From: Caldithrix sp.
GTDB taxonomy: Bacteria > KSB1 > UBA2214 > DYKH01
Direction: 5' to 3'
DNA length: 18,087 bases
NCBI GenBank assembly: GCA_020722685.1
Contig: DYKH01000105.1
Span: forward strand, 1 to 18,087
The position numbers and the translations under genes were made by a program. A model generated the notes under the pieces. The model worked only from the letters and a program-made list of their open reading frames with translations, was not told the origin of the DNA and made no database searches. How positions within the stretch are numbered: position 1 is the stretch's first letter; every line of letters begins with the position of its first letter. Positions 7,261-13,755 of this stretch are shown one piece after another.

Positions 7261-8702
7261 TTGACTTGCTCCAACAATTTTGTCTTTTGCTCAAGGTTGA
7301 AAATGCGGTGGGCGTTGCCGCGCATAATCGGTTCAATCAGCTCCAACGCTGTGTCCAAACTCAGCCAGCCTTCTTCCACCAGTTCAGTCAATGCCAAGGC
7401 AATGCCCTGTCGGGCGATGGTGGCGTGTCCCAAAACGGGCTCCACCGGGACATAATCGCCCCCGAAAGTGAGTATCTTATTGGCCGGCGCGGTGAGCAAA
7501 TATTTCTTCAAAAAATCCTTAGCGGCAATGGGATTGATGATCCAGGCCCAGCACATGTCCAGGTGGGCATTGGTGTAATGCTTGGCGACAGATATCAATT
7601 CTTCATAATAAGGGTAACAGATGTGCATGAAAACAAACGGCGTCTGCGGAGCCGCTTTACACAGCTCACAGGCCGAGCCGGGATTTTTTATCAGCCGCGA
7701 CAACGGCATGCCGTTTTGCCCGGCATAGTAGCCGGTGTGCAGCTTGACCGGCAGCTTGTTCTCCGCAGCCTTGTTGACCGCGTACCAAAACAAATGATCC
7801 TCCAACGCTTTCTTTTCGCTGTCCATCAAAGTCTCCCCTTGCAGCCGTTTGCCGAAAACCGCCTCGACTTTTTCAGCGGGAACTTGCTCGTAGTCAATGT
7901 CGCGGCTGTAAGCATTTTGCGATTTCACCGCCACGGCATAAGCGGCGTACTTGCCAAACCACCAATCGATGACCCGATGCCAGTCCGATAAGGTGGCGAC
8001 TTTCAATCCCGTCGGCGCGCCGAAGGTGTCAAAGCTGGGGCCGCTGAACATGCCGACAATGCTCAAATCCTGCATCAAGAGCGTCGGCATAAGGGACTCC
8101 TCAAAGGGCCTGGCGAGGCAATTCACCTGACAGGATTCGATGTTGGCGGCGTCGCCCAGCACTTGGGCGTAAAAGCCAGGTCGCCGTATTCTCTCATAAC
8201 CAGCTTGTACTTGACGAATGGTTTTGGACGAGAGCTGCTCGACCCCGTACAAATCCCTGATAGCAATGGCCGTCGCTTGACCGTAGCCGGTGTTTTTCAC
8301 TGCCGGCCAGTAAGGCTCCAACAGCTTCCACTTGTCAATGGGGTCAATGTTCGGGGAAAAAAACTTGTCGTATGCCTCTTTGGGCATTCCGGCGGTCAGC
8401 AGGTCCGAATTGAGGTAGTGGCTGAAAAGCATGGACCAATCATCGCTCTTGACACGTGGGTGGGCCGTACCGGACAGCCGATCTTTTTCTTCGATGAGAT
8501 GCTCATGCGTATCGACAAACGGTGTTTGCCAGACCTGCGCAAAGATCTTTTCCCGCACGTCTTTCGCTCTACTGGTTCTCTTCGGTAGCGGTGGAGATTT
8601 GGTTTCGCTCGCTTGCACCTGCGGTCCTAAAACAGCCATTGCCCCAATTGCTCCGATCCCCTTTAGACTTGAGCGTCGCGACAGGAGACTATGTTCTTCC
8701 AT
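7251..8702 (-). CDS. Tat-exported metal-dependent amidohydrolase
   Basis: 483 residues from the ATG at 8702, chosen because it gives a twin-arginine leader (SRRSSLKG, 8-15, then hydrophobic IGAIGAMAVLG) and has GAGG at a workable distance; a longer frame begins at 8813. The mature part is a TIM-barrel amidohydrolase (Amidohydro_2 type): metal ligands H66xH68 (VDTHEHL), H322 (LHTGYY), H360 (FMHICYP) and D416 (FGGDY). K260 (AVKSQNAY) is in the position used by many family members on strand 4. Substrate is unknown; related proteins include decarboxylases, lactonases and uronate isomerase-like enzymes. Export suggests a periplasmic substrate. It is the first gene of a coupled pair with the DUF3748 gene, and a carboxylate transporter gene follows, which suggests hydrolysis outside and uptake inside. 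Confidence 0.85.
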   Translation of the reverse strand: MEEHSLLSRRSSLKGIGAIGAMAVLGPQVQASETKSPPLPKRTSRAKDVREKIFAQVWQTPFVDTHEHLIEEKDRLSGTAHPRVKSDDWSMLFSHYLNSDLLTAGMPKEAYDKFFSPNIDPIDKWKLLEPYWPAVKNTGYGQATAIAIRDLYGVEQLSSKTIRQVQAGYERIRRPGFYAQVLGDAANIESCQVNCLARPFEESLMPTLLMQDLSIVGMFSGPSFDTFGAPTGLKVATLSDWHRVIDWWFGKYAAYAVAVKSQNAYSRDIDYEQVPAEKVEAVFGKRLQGETLMDSEKKALEDHLFWYAVNKAAENKLPVKLHTGYYAGQNGMPLSRLIKNPGSACELCKAAPQTPFVFMHICYPYYEELISVAKHYTNAHLDMCWAWIINPIAAKDFLKKYLLTAPANKILTFGGDYVPVEPVLGHATIARQGIALALTELVEEGWLSLDTALELIEPIMRGNAHRIFNLEQKTKLLEQVKWS

Positions 8703-8787
8703 TTGCACTGCCCTCACGTGGTAAGAGTTTGAGGTAAAAATGATATCAGTATGCCCACATGCCCGCAAGTGTATCCGGACGGAAAGC

Positions 8788-9666
8788 TCACGGAATCTTG
8801 AAAGTGTAGACATACCGCTTGAGATTCGCGGGTACTATATTCTGAACCTGCGCGTTGAGTCCGTTTTCATCTTTTCCGCTCGCGACAACCATGTCATCGA
8901 TAACTGCAAACCAAGAGTTCTTGAAACCAAGTTGTTTGAAGCGTTTGACAAATTTCTTTGCAGATAGTGCACCCCACTCCCGATGGTATGTCACCTCTAA
9001 GGACGGATCTTCCGCTAACAGGTCCTGAAGCTCGTCCTCATACACCGGAGATTTACTTCGATTATTGAGATAGAACCGAACCAAACCCTCCTTTCTCGCT
9101 TTTTCGTGGGGTGGCAAAAAAGGGAGGCTTTCGATGACGCCATACTTCGCTTTTGCCCTTTCGAACTCTTCTTTTAACCGGTGGCGAATGTTGCTGCCAA
9201 AATGAAAGGCATACGTCTCCATTAATCCGTCATAGACTATTTTTCCTTTGAAAGGAAGCAAGACGGCCTTTACCATCATGGGAAAGTACGGTAGCATTTC
9301 CTCAAATGAATTTGTTATGCCAAGCACGCCATAGACCTTCGAGTCCTCGCCTTCCTGAAACAGAGCGCAGTACTTCTTGTACTGCTTGTAGATCACAAAA
9401 CTGTCCTTAACATGGTTCTTCCATTGAAGAATTTGCCCCAACTCCGACTCTGTAAGGCCGTCAGGGTTTTCCTCATAGAAGCGGTCAATAACCTCGACAT
9501 GGTCAAAAAGGTAATTTCTGACCTCCACTTTCCTTTTTCCGGCGGCTTCTTCAGGGACTCTCCTATCCTTTGCTGCTGGAGGAATCTCGAAATGTGCGTC
9601 CGTGAAAGCTATGAGGCTGTCGTAAAGCTTCCAAAACAGTCGTTGTTCTTCGAGTGAAAGTATCAT
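8788..9666 (-). CDS. Unidentified cytoplasmic protein (292 residues)
   Basis: Start taken at the ATG at 9666, which has GGAG seven bases upstream; an upstream in-frame start at 9702 has no such site. I do not recognise the family with confidence. The protein is charged, has no signal peptide or membrane segment, and looks mixed alpha/beta. The segment LPFKGKIVYDGL (near 150-162), followed by a basic helix rich in Arg, Glu and Lys, recalls conserved hypothetical proteins of similar size. The C-terminal part (HREWGALSAKKFVKRF..LGFKNSWFAVIDD) looks like a separate small domain. The gene lies 45 bp downstream of the glycosidase gene and 85 bp upstream of the amidohydrolase gene, so it is probably co-transcribed. 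No function is proposed. Confidence 0.75.
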   Translation of the reverse strand: MILSLEEQRLFWKLYDSLIAFTDAHFEIPPAAKDRRVPEEAAGKRKVEVRNYLFDHVEVIDRFYEENPDGLTESELGQILQWKNHVKDSFVIYKQYKKYCALFQEGEDSKVYGVLGITNSFEEMLPYFPMMVKAVLLPFKGKIVYDGLMETYAFHFGSNIRHRLKEEFERAKAKYGVIESLPFLPPHEKARKEGLVRFYLNNRSKSPVYEDELQDLLAEDPSLEVTYHREWGALSAKKFVKRFKQLGFKNSWFAVIDDMVVASGKDENGLNAQVQNIVPANLKRYVYTFKIP

Positions 9667-9711
9667 TTCTTGACTCCAATTCAAACTTGAGATGAGTAGC
9701 AAAACTGGCGC

Positions 9712-11586
9712 TCAAATCAGTTTCAAGATACATCCCCACTTGGGAGGAAGCTCCACAACCAGCTTTGCGTCCTGCGATTCATGAACCCGATCCCCGTTCA
9801 GCAAATCGACATATCTTTTTCGGGGCGAGACGGGAATCTTTGCGGTTCCTGCAGTTTTGCTATTGTTGATCACTACTATGATCGAATGGCTTTGATAGTT
9901 TCTGGAAAAGGCATAGCATTCGTTCGCATTGTCCACGAGCAAGGTTTGATAGTCCCCAAGCTGCAATGCCGCGTTCTCATTGCGAATGTGAATGAGTCTG
10001 CGATAGTGTTCGAGCAGGTCTCTGTTCACTTCTACCTTATCCGGCACCGCCCGCATGGTTTGATCGGGCAGACGGGCTTCATCGGCATAGCTGAGGTCAT
10101 CCCAGACCATCGGCTTACGACAGCAGGGATCATTCGCGCCCCACATGCCGACTTCGTCACCATAGTAGATCATGGGCGCGCCCAGATAAGTCATTTGGAA
10201 AATGGCGCACAGCTTTTGGATTTGCAGCTCATCCGCGTTCGGTTTGCGGGTATCATAAGCAGGATTGTTCCCCTTGGATATTTTGTGATAATTACTCCAA
10301 TCCCGATAATTCCACAGATTGCGATTGACGATGTGCGAGCCGATGCGGTTGGAGTCGTGGCTGTCGAGCAAATTCTGTTGCACGTAAGCTATCGGCTCCG
10401 CAAAAGCCTCGCGCAGCTCGCGCAGCCGCTCATCGAACTTTTTGCTGGTAATGCGATCCTTTTCCGCGATAAAATACTCAGCGCAGGTGAAAGCGAAATT
10501 ATAGTTCATCACCGCGTCAAACTCATCGCCCTGCAAATAGGGACGCAGGACTTTGATGGGATCGATCACTTCTGCCGTCAAGTACGCCTCGGGATTGATG
10601 GATTTGACGTGCCGACGCCAGTCTTTCCAAAACGGATGCGCCACACAAAAGGCGACGTCCAACCGCCAACCATCGATGCCGTCTTCCGGATTGCCGTCTC
10701 CGTTCGGGTCCATCCACCGCCGCGTAATGTCAAAGATGTACTTTTTCGGCCCGGCGACAGGGCCGTTTTTGTCTTGCTTCAGCTCCGGCAACTCGCGGAT
10801 GCCAAACCAGCCTTTGTAATCGAATCGAGTTCCGACCGCCGGATCATCCCATGACTTGACGGCGAACCAGTCTTTGTACAACGATTTTTTCTGGTTCTTC
10901 ACTACGTCACGAAACGCCCAGCTATTGCGTCCCATGTGATTAAAGACGCCGTCAAAAATGATCCGCATACCTCTGTCATGGACTTCTTGGATGAGTCGCA
11001 GCATCAGCTTGTCTGCGGAGGTCCAAACCCAGGTGGACGGATCGTGCGGCACTTCTTGGGCGCTGAGCCGGCGATCTCCGGCAGGATCGGGACCGAAATT
11101 CGGATCGATGTGATGATAGGTGGCGCCGTCGTACTTGTGACTGGAGGGCGATTCGAAAACCGGATTTAGGTACAGCGCGCCGATGCCCAGGTCCGATAGG
11201 TAATCCAGTTTGTCCGAAATACCCTGCAAATCTCCGCCATAGCGCCGGCGCTGGATATTGAACCAAATGCTCTTGCCGTTGCGCTTTTCATAAGGCTGAA
11301 GCTCGTACCAATCGGATGTCCAAGGATGTATTTGCCAGGGAGAAGTCAGATCGTGAGGATAGGAGCCTTGAATGTCCTCCAGCTTGGGATCGTTGTTCGG
11401 ATCGCCATTGCGAAATCTTTCCGGAAAGATCTGATACCAAACAACGGTTTTCGCCCAGTGGGGAACGCTGACATCTCGGTTCTTTTGGGTTGTGCTTGGA
11501 GACATATCTTTATCAAGTGACTGATGGACTGCCAATTGCCATAATAACAGGGTAAGGAAGATGTGAATTTTGTCGGTCACAGTCAA
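9712..11586 (-). CDS. GH13 alpha-amylase-family glycosidase (neopullulanase / cyclomaltodextrinase-like), probably exported
   Basis: 624 residues with a complete GH13 (beta/alpha)8 barrel: region I DGVFNH (212-217), region II GWRLD (nucleophile D310), region III TAEV (acid/base E339), region IV SHDSNR (transition-state stabiliser D411). Early blocks YQIFPERF (51-58) and YGGDLQGI (116-123), and YYGDEVGMWG...CRKPM (474-492), are typical of maltogenic-amylase/neopullulanase relatives. A C-terminal beta domain starts after about 545. The enzyme hydrolyses alpha-1,4 (and possibly alpha-1,6) glucosidic bonds in malto-oligosaccharides, pullulan or cyclodextrins. The called start is TTG, giving a hydrophobic leader (IHIFLTLLLWQLAV). 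The duplicate leader at 13192 keeps the same TTG and hydrophobic stretch, which supports this start over the ATG at 11505. No strong Shine-Dalgarno is visible. Confidence 0.9.
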   Translation of the reverse strand: MTVTDKIHIFLTLLLWQLAVHQSLDKDMSPSTTQKNRDVSVPHWAKTVVWYQIFPERFRNGDPNNDPKLEDIQGSYPHDLTSPWQIHPWTSDWYELQPYEKRNGKSIWFNIQRRRYGGDLQGISDKLDYLSDLGIGALYLNPVFESPSSHKYDGATYHHIDPNFGPDPAGDRRLSAQEVPHDPSTWVWTSADKLMLRLIQEVHDRGMRIIFDGVFNHMGRNSWAFRDVVKNQKKSLYKDWFAVKSWDDPAVGTRFDYKGWFGIRELPELKQDKNGPVAGPKKYIFDITRRWMDPNGDGNPEDGIDGWRLDVAFCVAHPFWKDWRRHVKSINPEAYLTAEVIDPIKVLRPYLQGDEFDAVMNYNFAFTCAEYFIAEKDRITSKKFDERLRELREAFAEPIAYVQQNLLDSHDSNRIGSHIVNRNLWNYRDWSNYHKISKGNNPAYDTRKPNADELQIQKLCAIFQMTYLGAPMIYYGDEVGMWGANDPCCRKPMVWDDLSYADEARLPDQTMRAVPDKVEVNRDLLEHYRRLIHIRNENAALQLGDYQTLLVDNANECYAFSRNYQSHSIIVVINNSKTAGTAKIPVSPRKRYVDLLNGDRVHESQDAKLVVELPPKWGCILKLI

Positions 11587-11659
11587 GCTCTATTTGGGGT
11601 AGAATGCCGATAGGCTGCGAATTGTGATAGGCCTCATGCCTACTGAGGAATCTTATGCG

Positions 11660-11986
11660 AATCATGGCCGCCCGTCTATTCGAGTAGACCAACTCCCAAT
11701 GTCTTTGCAAATCTCTTTCACATATAATCCGATCGTACATGTTTAATCGGAAAAATGTGTCATTTCGAACGGAGTGAAAAATCTGTGAGCAACGGACTCG
11801 AACAATTTTGCAGATTCGGAATGGGTAAATTCCTCCCTGCGGTCGGAATGACAGGTTTTGGCTCAATTGGACATACTGTTGGTTTCGATCAAATCCAAAT
11901 ATGACGCTTGGACACCCTCAGTTATCTACGATGGCGCCTATTGGGTTCATTTTTTTAAGTAGCTCGTAAGTACGCATCGCAATCAC
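11660..11986 (-). pseudogene. Decayed copy of the small ORF at 13230-13442
   Basis: From a GTG at 11986 the frame reads VIAMRTYELLKKM, matching MIAVYTNELLEEK of the intact copy. It then loses frame and meets a stop (about 11923 downward). The match resumes in other frames through TCATATTTGGATTTGATC, is interrupted by the inserted element, and continues to a segment encoding HWELVYSNRR, which matches NWKLVYSTRR. At least two frameshifts, plus the insertion, separate the pieces, so no functional product is expected. Confidence 0.7.
11735..11885. mobile_element. MITE-like palindromic element with CGATC target duplication
   Basis: The core 11758-11853 is bounded by inverted arms TGTCATTTCGAACGGAG and, on the other strand, TGTCATTCCGACCGCAG, a pattern dispersed in many bacterial genomes. 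Comparison with the uninterrupted copy B suggests that a segment of about 151 bp was inserted. It is flanked by CGATC at 11730-11734 and 11886-11890, whereas copy B has CGATC once (about 13345-13349). There is no room for a transposase, so it would be mobilised in trans. Exact ends beyond the core arms are uncertain. Confidence 0.7.
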
Positions 11987-12046
11987 CTAATGCGGACAAG
12001 CCGCAAGCGAAAAGGTTCCGTAACCGAACGGACGCATACGATACCA

Positions 12047-12622
12047 TCAATCCGCCTCCTGCAAGGCGCGTTCCAGCAGGTCGCCGACCTCTAATTCACC
12101 CGCCCATTTCCGCAAGTAATCGAGTTCCAGTTCACCGGCGCGGGTTTTCAATACGCCGAGGATGTCGCGCCACTGGCGGTCGGATATTTCGCCGCCCAGG
12201 CGATACCATTCGAGTTTGGAGAGAATCGTGTCTTCGGGGCTGGCAAATCTTGCGCTGACTTCCGTATCAAAGAAGAAGGTTTGCCTTTGGGCGCGGGCAA
12301 GCTGCGATTGCAGGAAGGGACGCAGGCGCGGGACGAAGATGTCCACTTTGAATATGGTTTCGCGATGGATGATATTGAAACTGGAAGAACCTTGAATAGC
12401 TTCGGCGGCCATCTGCTCATCAACATAGAATTCGTCCTGAAGCGCCGCAACAAAAGGCTGCACATGTTCCAGGCGCATTTGGGCGACGATGTCTGCGTCC
12501 TGCGTGGTCCGCACCATGCCGTACAGCGTGGAAGCCAGCGAACCGCCGATAAGATACGGAACGCTGAGCTTCTCCAAAACTGTTGTGACCTTAAGCGTGA
12601 CCTCGACAGGTTCATTTTGCAT
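12047..12622 (-). CDS. Nucleotidyltransferase, probable toxin-like member (AbiEii/MNT-type)
   Basis: 191 residues with a nucleotidyltransferase beta-fold core: YLIGGSLAS (23-31) carries the GGS motif, DAD (42-44) supplies two acidic metal ligands, and KVDIF (92-96, D94) gives the third. A C-terminal helical part (SKLEWYR, RQWRDI) follows, typical of small stand-alone nucleotidyltransferases in abortive-infection and toxin-antitoxin modules. Such enzymes attach NMPs to tRNA or protein. The ATG overlaps the end of the preceding 84-residue gene by 11 nt, implying coupled translation. No HEPN partner is present; the partner is the 84-residue protein. The assignment as toxin is by family and gene arrangement only. 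Confidence 0.75.
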   Translation of the reverse strand: MQNEPVEVTLKVTTVLEKLSVPYLIGGSLASTLYGMVRTTQDADIVAQMRLEHVQPFVAALQDEFYVDEQMAAEAIQGSSSFNIIHRETIFKVDIFVPRLRPFLQSQLARAQRQTFFFDTEVSARFASPEDTILSKLEWYRLGGEISDRQWRDILGVLKTRAGELELDYLRKWAGELEVGDLLERALQEAD

Positions 12623-12866
12623 AAGCGGTTTCTCCGAACACTTTGCGGGCCTGTTCCTCCCCCAGGAGCAGCCCGGCCAGTTTGCGATGCAATTCCGCTT
12701 CCGTCGCCTGCGGATTTTGCGCCCGCAAGCCCGTCAATGCCAGCATGCGGGCGAAGGCATTCAACTGCGCCAGCATATTCATTTTTTGGGTGGGGCTGGC
12801 TTGCCGCCACAGTTGGATTTGCAGCGCTTCCATTTTGGGATGGGTGTCGGAGTAGAGCGCGGTCAT
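12612..12866 (-). CDS. Small partner protein of the nucleotidyltransferase (possible antitoxin)
   Basis: 84 residues from the ATG at 12866, which has TGAGG six to seven bases upstream; a GTG at 12878 would add four residues. The protein is helical, with the N-terminal SDTHPKMEALQIQLWRQA and a C-terminal LHRKLAGLLLGEEQARKVFG. I recall similar short proteins encoded directly before nucleotidyltransferases of this kind in other bacteria, but cannot name a family. It overlaps the nucleotidyltransferase start by 11 nt and follows, 11 nt downstream, the stop of a truncated reading frame (12878-13192), so the cassette may have lost its natural upstream neighbour. Confidence 0.7.
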   Translation of the reverse strand: MTALYSDTHPKMEALQIQLWRQASPTQKMNMLAQLNAFARMLALTGLRAQNPQATEAELHRKLAGLLLGEEQARKVFGETAYAK

Positions 12867-12877
12867 GGCCGTCCTCA

Positions 12878-13192
12878 CTAAAACTTCCGGTTCGATTCCT
12901 TGTCTTCCCTGCCGACCTTGAGCTGCGCGTCGGCGATCTCTGAAGATTTCACTTGCAACTGGTTCTTAGCCAAAAGTCCTGCCTGTTGTACTGTATCTTG
13001 TGCCGGCACACGCCACTCCGCTAATACCGGAAAGACTTGATGCCAAACCATATTCTTCGCTCAATGCGGCACGGTGACATTCAGGGGCTTTCGGATGGTG
13101 CTTGGAGACATATAACTTCCGAGTGACTGATTGACTGCCAATGGCCTCAATAACAGGGGGAGAAAGATGTAAATTTTGTGAGTCACAGTCAA
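12878..13192 (-). pseudogene. Chimeric pseudogene: glycosidase leader fused to the tail of an unknown gene
   Basis: The 105-codon frame from TTG at 13192 to TAG at 12878-12880 has one internal stop. Codons 1-55 match the GH13 leader with no gaps (35 of 55 residues identical by hand alignment, including VTHKIYIF, MSPST and VPH), but codon 44, TGG in the intact gene, is TGA here (13061-13063). After FP at codons 54-55 the match ends abruptly. The remaining 50 codons (VLAEWRVPAQ... KVGREDKESNRKF) are in open frame and look like the hydrophilic C-terminus of an unrelated protein that ended 11 nt before the 84-residue gene. I do not recognise that protein. Confidence 0.75.
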
Positions 13193-13442
13193 GCCCTATT
13201 TCTGAAAGTCGATTTACGGCGGTCTGTGGTCAACCTATTGCTTTCTGGGGATTCCCCTGCGCTTCGTAGCCGCCTCGTCTTGTTGAATAGACCAACTTCC
13301 AGTTTCTTTCTTTGTAAATCTCTTTCACATATTGTTCGATCATATCCAAATATGATTCTTGGGCACTCTCAGCGATTCGAGATAGTTCCCGTTGTGCTTT
13401 ATACTTTTCTTCAAGCAACTCGTTGGTATACACGGCAATCAT
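13027..13442 (-). repeat. Direct-repeat copy B (small ORF + glycosidase leader remnant)
   Basis: Same orientation and order as copy A. Here the small ORF is open and the glycosidase leader is dead. The left boundary, near CCGGAAAG at 13027-13034, coincides with the point where the chimeric frame switches to unrelated sequence. The right boundary is close to the small-ORF start at 13442. Copies A and B bracket the nucleotidyltransferase cassette. Confidence 0.8.
13230..13442 (-). CDS. Small hypothetical protein (70 residues)
   Basis: The frame is open for 70 residues and begins MIAVYTNELLEEKYKAQREL. Residues 8-50 are predicted helical and highly charged, followed by WKLVYSTRR and a Gly-rich tail. 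Evidence that it is or was a gene: the aligned copy A retains the same N-terminal and WxLVYSxRR residues in pieces, with changes that mostly respect codon positions until the frameshifts. The Shine-Dalgarno is weak (GAATGGTAG). A perfect 8-bp palindrome lies about 43 bases upstream of the start. Function unknown; size and helical charge would suit an antitoxin or DNA-binding protein, which is only a guess. Confidence 0.45.
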   Translation of the reverse strand: MIAVYTNELLEEKYKAQRELSRIAESAQESYLDMIEQYVKEIYKERNWKLVYSTRRGGYEAQGNPQKAIG

Positions 13443-13484
13443 CTACCATTCAACAAAAGGCCCCGGAAAACCAGCAATCCCGCG

Positions 13485-13502
13485 CCCAAACTGGAGTTTG
13501 GG
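13485..13502. promoter_or_regulatory. Perfect 8-bp inverted repeat, possible operator
   Basis: CCCAAACT-GG-AGTTTGGG lies upstream of the minus-strand small ORF (start 13442) and before the plus-strand tRNA promoter (13552). There is no T-run, so it is not a terminator. It could be a dimeric protein binding site. Confidence 0.3.
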
Positions 13503-13551
13503 GCACGAGAATGGGTTCTAACCATCGTTTAGTCGACCGCCCAACTTTCCC

Positions 13552-13580
13552 TTGACATTCTTCGACCGATTGATTATATT
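13552..13580 (+). promoter_or_regulatory. Sigma-70 promoter of tRNA-Leu
   Basis: A consensus -35 box TTGACA (13552-13557), a 17-bp spacer, and -10 box TATATT (13575-13580). Transcription would start near 13587, about 14 bases before the tRNA. This is the best promoter in the window. Confidence 0.85.
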
Positions 13581-13600
13581 TTCCGGCCAAAAAATATAAT

Positions 13601-13684
13601 GCCGGGGTGGTGAAATAGGTAGACGCACGGGACTCAAAATCCCGCGGAGGTAACTCCATGCGGGTTCGATTCCCGCCCCCGGCA
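13601..13684 (+). tRNA. tRNA-Leu (anticodon CAA)
   Basis: An 84-nt class II tRNA. The acceptor stem GCCGGGG (13601-13607) pairs with CCCCGGC (13677-13683), with discriminator A at 13684. The anticodon stem CGGGA/TCCCG encloses loop CTCAAAA with anticodon CAA (13635-13637), reading UUG. A long variable arm (GGAG-GTAA-CTCC) is as expected for leucine, and the T arm is GCGGG-TTCGATT-CCCGC. The CCA end is not encoded (ACGA follows), so it must be added after transcription. Confidence 0.97.
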
Positions 13685-13691
13685 CGAAAGC

Positions 13692-13730
13692 AGGCTAATC
13701 AAGCAGTCGATGATTAGCCTTTCTTTTTTT
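13692..13730 (+). terminator. Rho-independent terminator of tRNA-Leu
   Basis: A perfect 10-bp stem AGGCTAATCA / TGATTAGCCT (13692-13701 with 13711-13720) around a 9-nt loop, followed by TTCTTTTTTT. It begins 8 bases after the tRNA. The opposite strand has no comparable T-run, so it would not be a strong terminator for the convergent isomerase gene. Confidence 0.92.
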
Positions 13731-13755
13731 CCGCACCCACCTTACCGAAGTACCT

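Larger units (their letters stand above)
11421..11986 (-). repeat. Direct-repeat copy A (small ORF remnant + glycosidase 5' end)
   Basis: This segment matches 13027-13442 in the same orientation with many substitutions and small indels. Reading on the minus strand it contains a broken small ORF, a short spacer, then the first 55 codons of the GH13 gene. It is longer than copy B mainly because of an inserted palindromic element at 11735-11885. Conserved anchors include TGCTTGGAGACATAT, CTGACTGCCAA(T) variants, CTCTTTCACATAT and TCCAAATATGA. Confidence 0.8.

Noticed and set aside
9781..10854. 357-codon plus-strand frame opposite the GH13 gene
   Set aside because: It overlaps the four conserved GH13 regions on the minus strand and shows no family signature of its own.
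11513..11866. 117-codon minus-strand frame crossing the palindromic element and the small-ORF remnant
   Set aside because: Its N-terminus (SFRPQGGI...) is just the translation of the dispersed repeat, and the rest joins pieces of a frameshifted pseudogene in a non-native frame.
12281..12943. 220-codon plus-strand frame opposite the nucleotidyltransferase cassette
   Set aside because: The minus-strand pair has proper motifs, ribosome site and overlap; this frame has none.
13450..13659. Minus-strand frame overlapping the tRNA-Leu gene
   Set aside because: It is antisense to the tRNA and its promoter, so it is not a plausible gene.
13692..13730. tRNA terminator as a bidirectional terminator for the isomerase gene
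   Set aside because: The hairpin is symmetric, but the minus-strand side is followed by GCTTTCGTGCC, not a T-run, so only plus-strand termination is supported.
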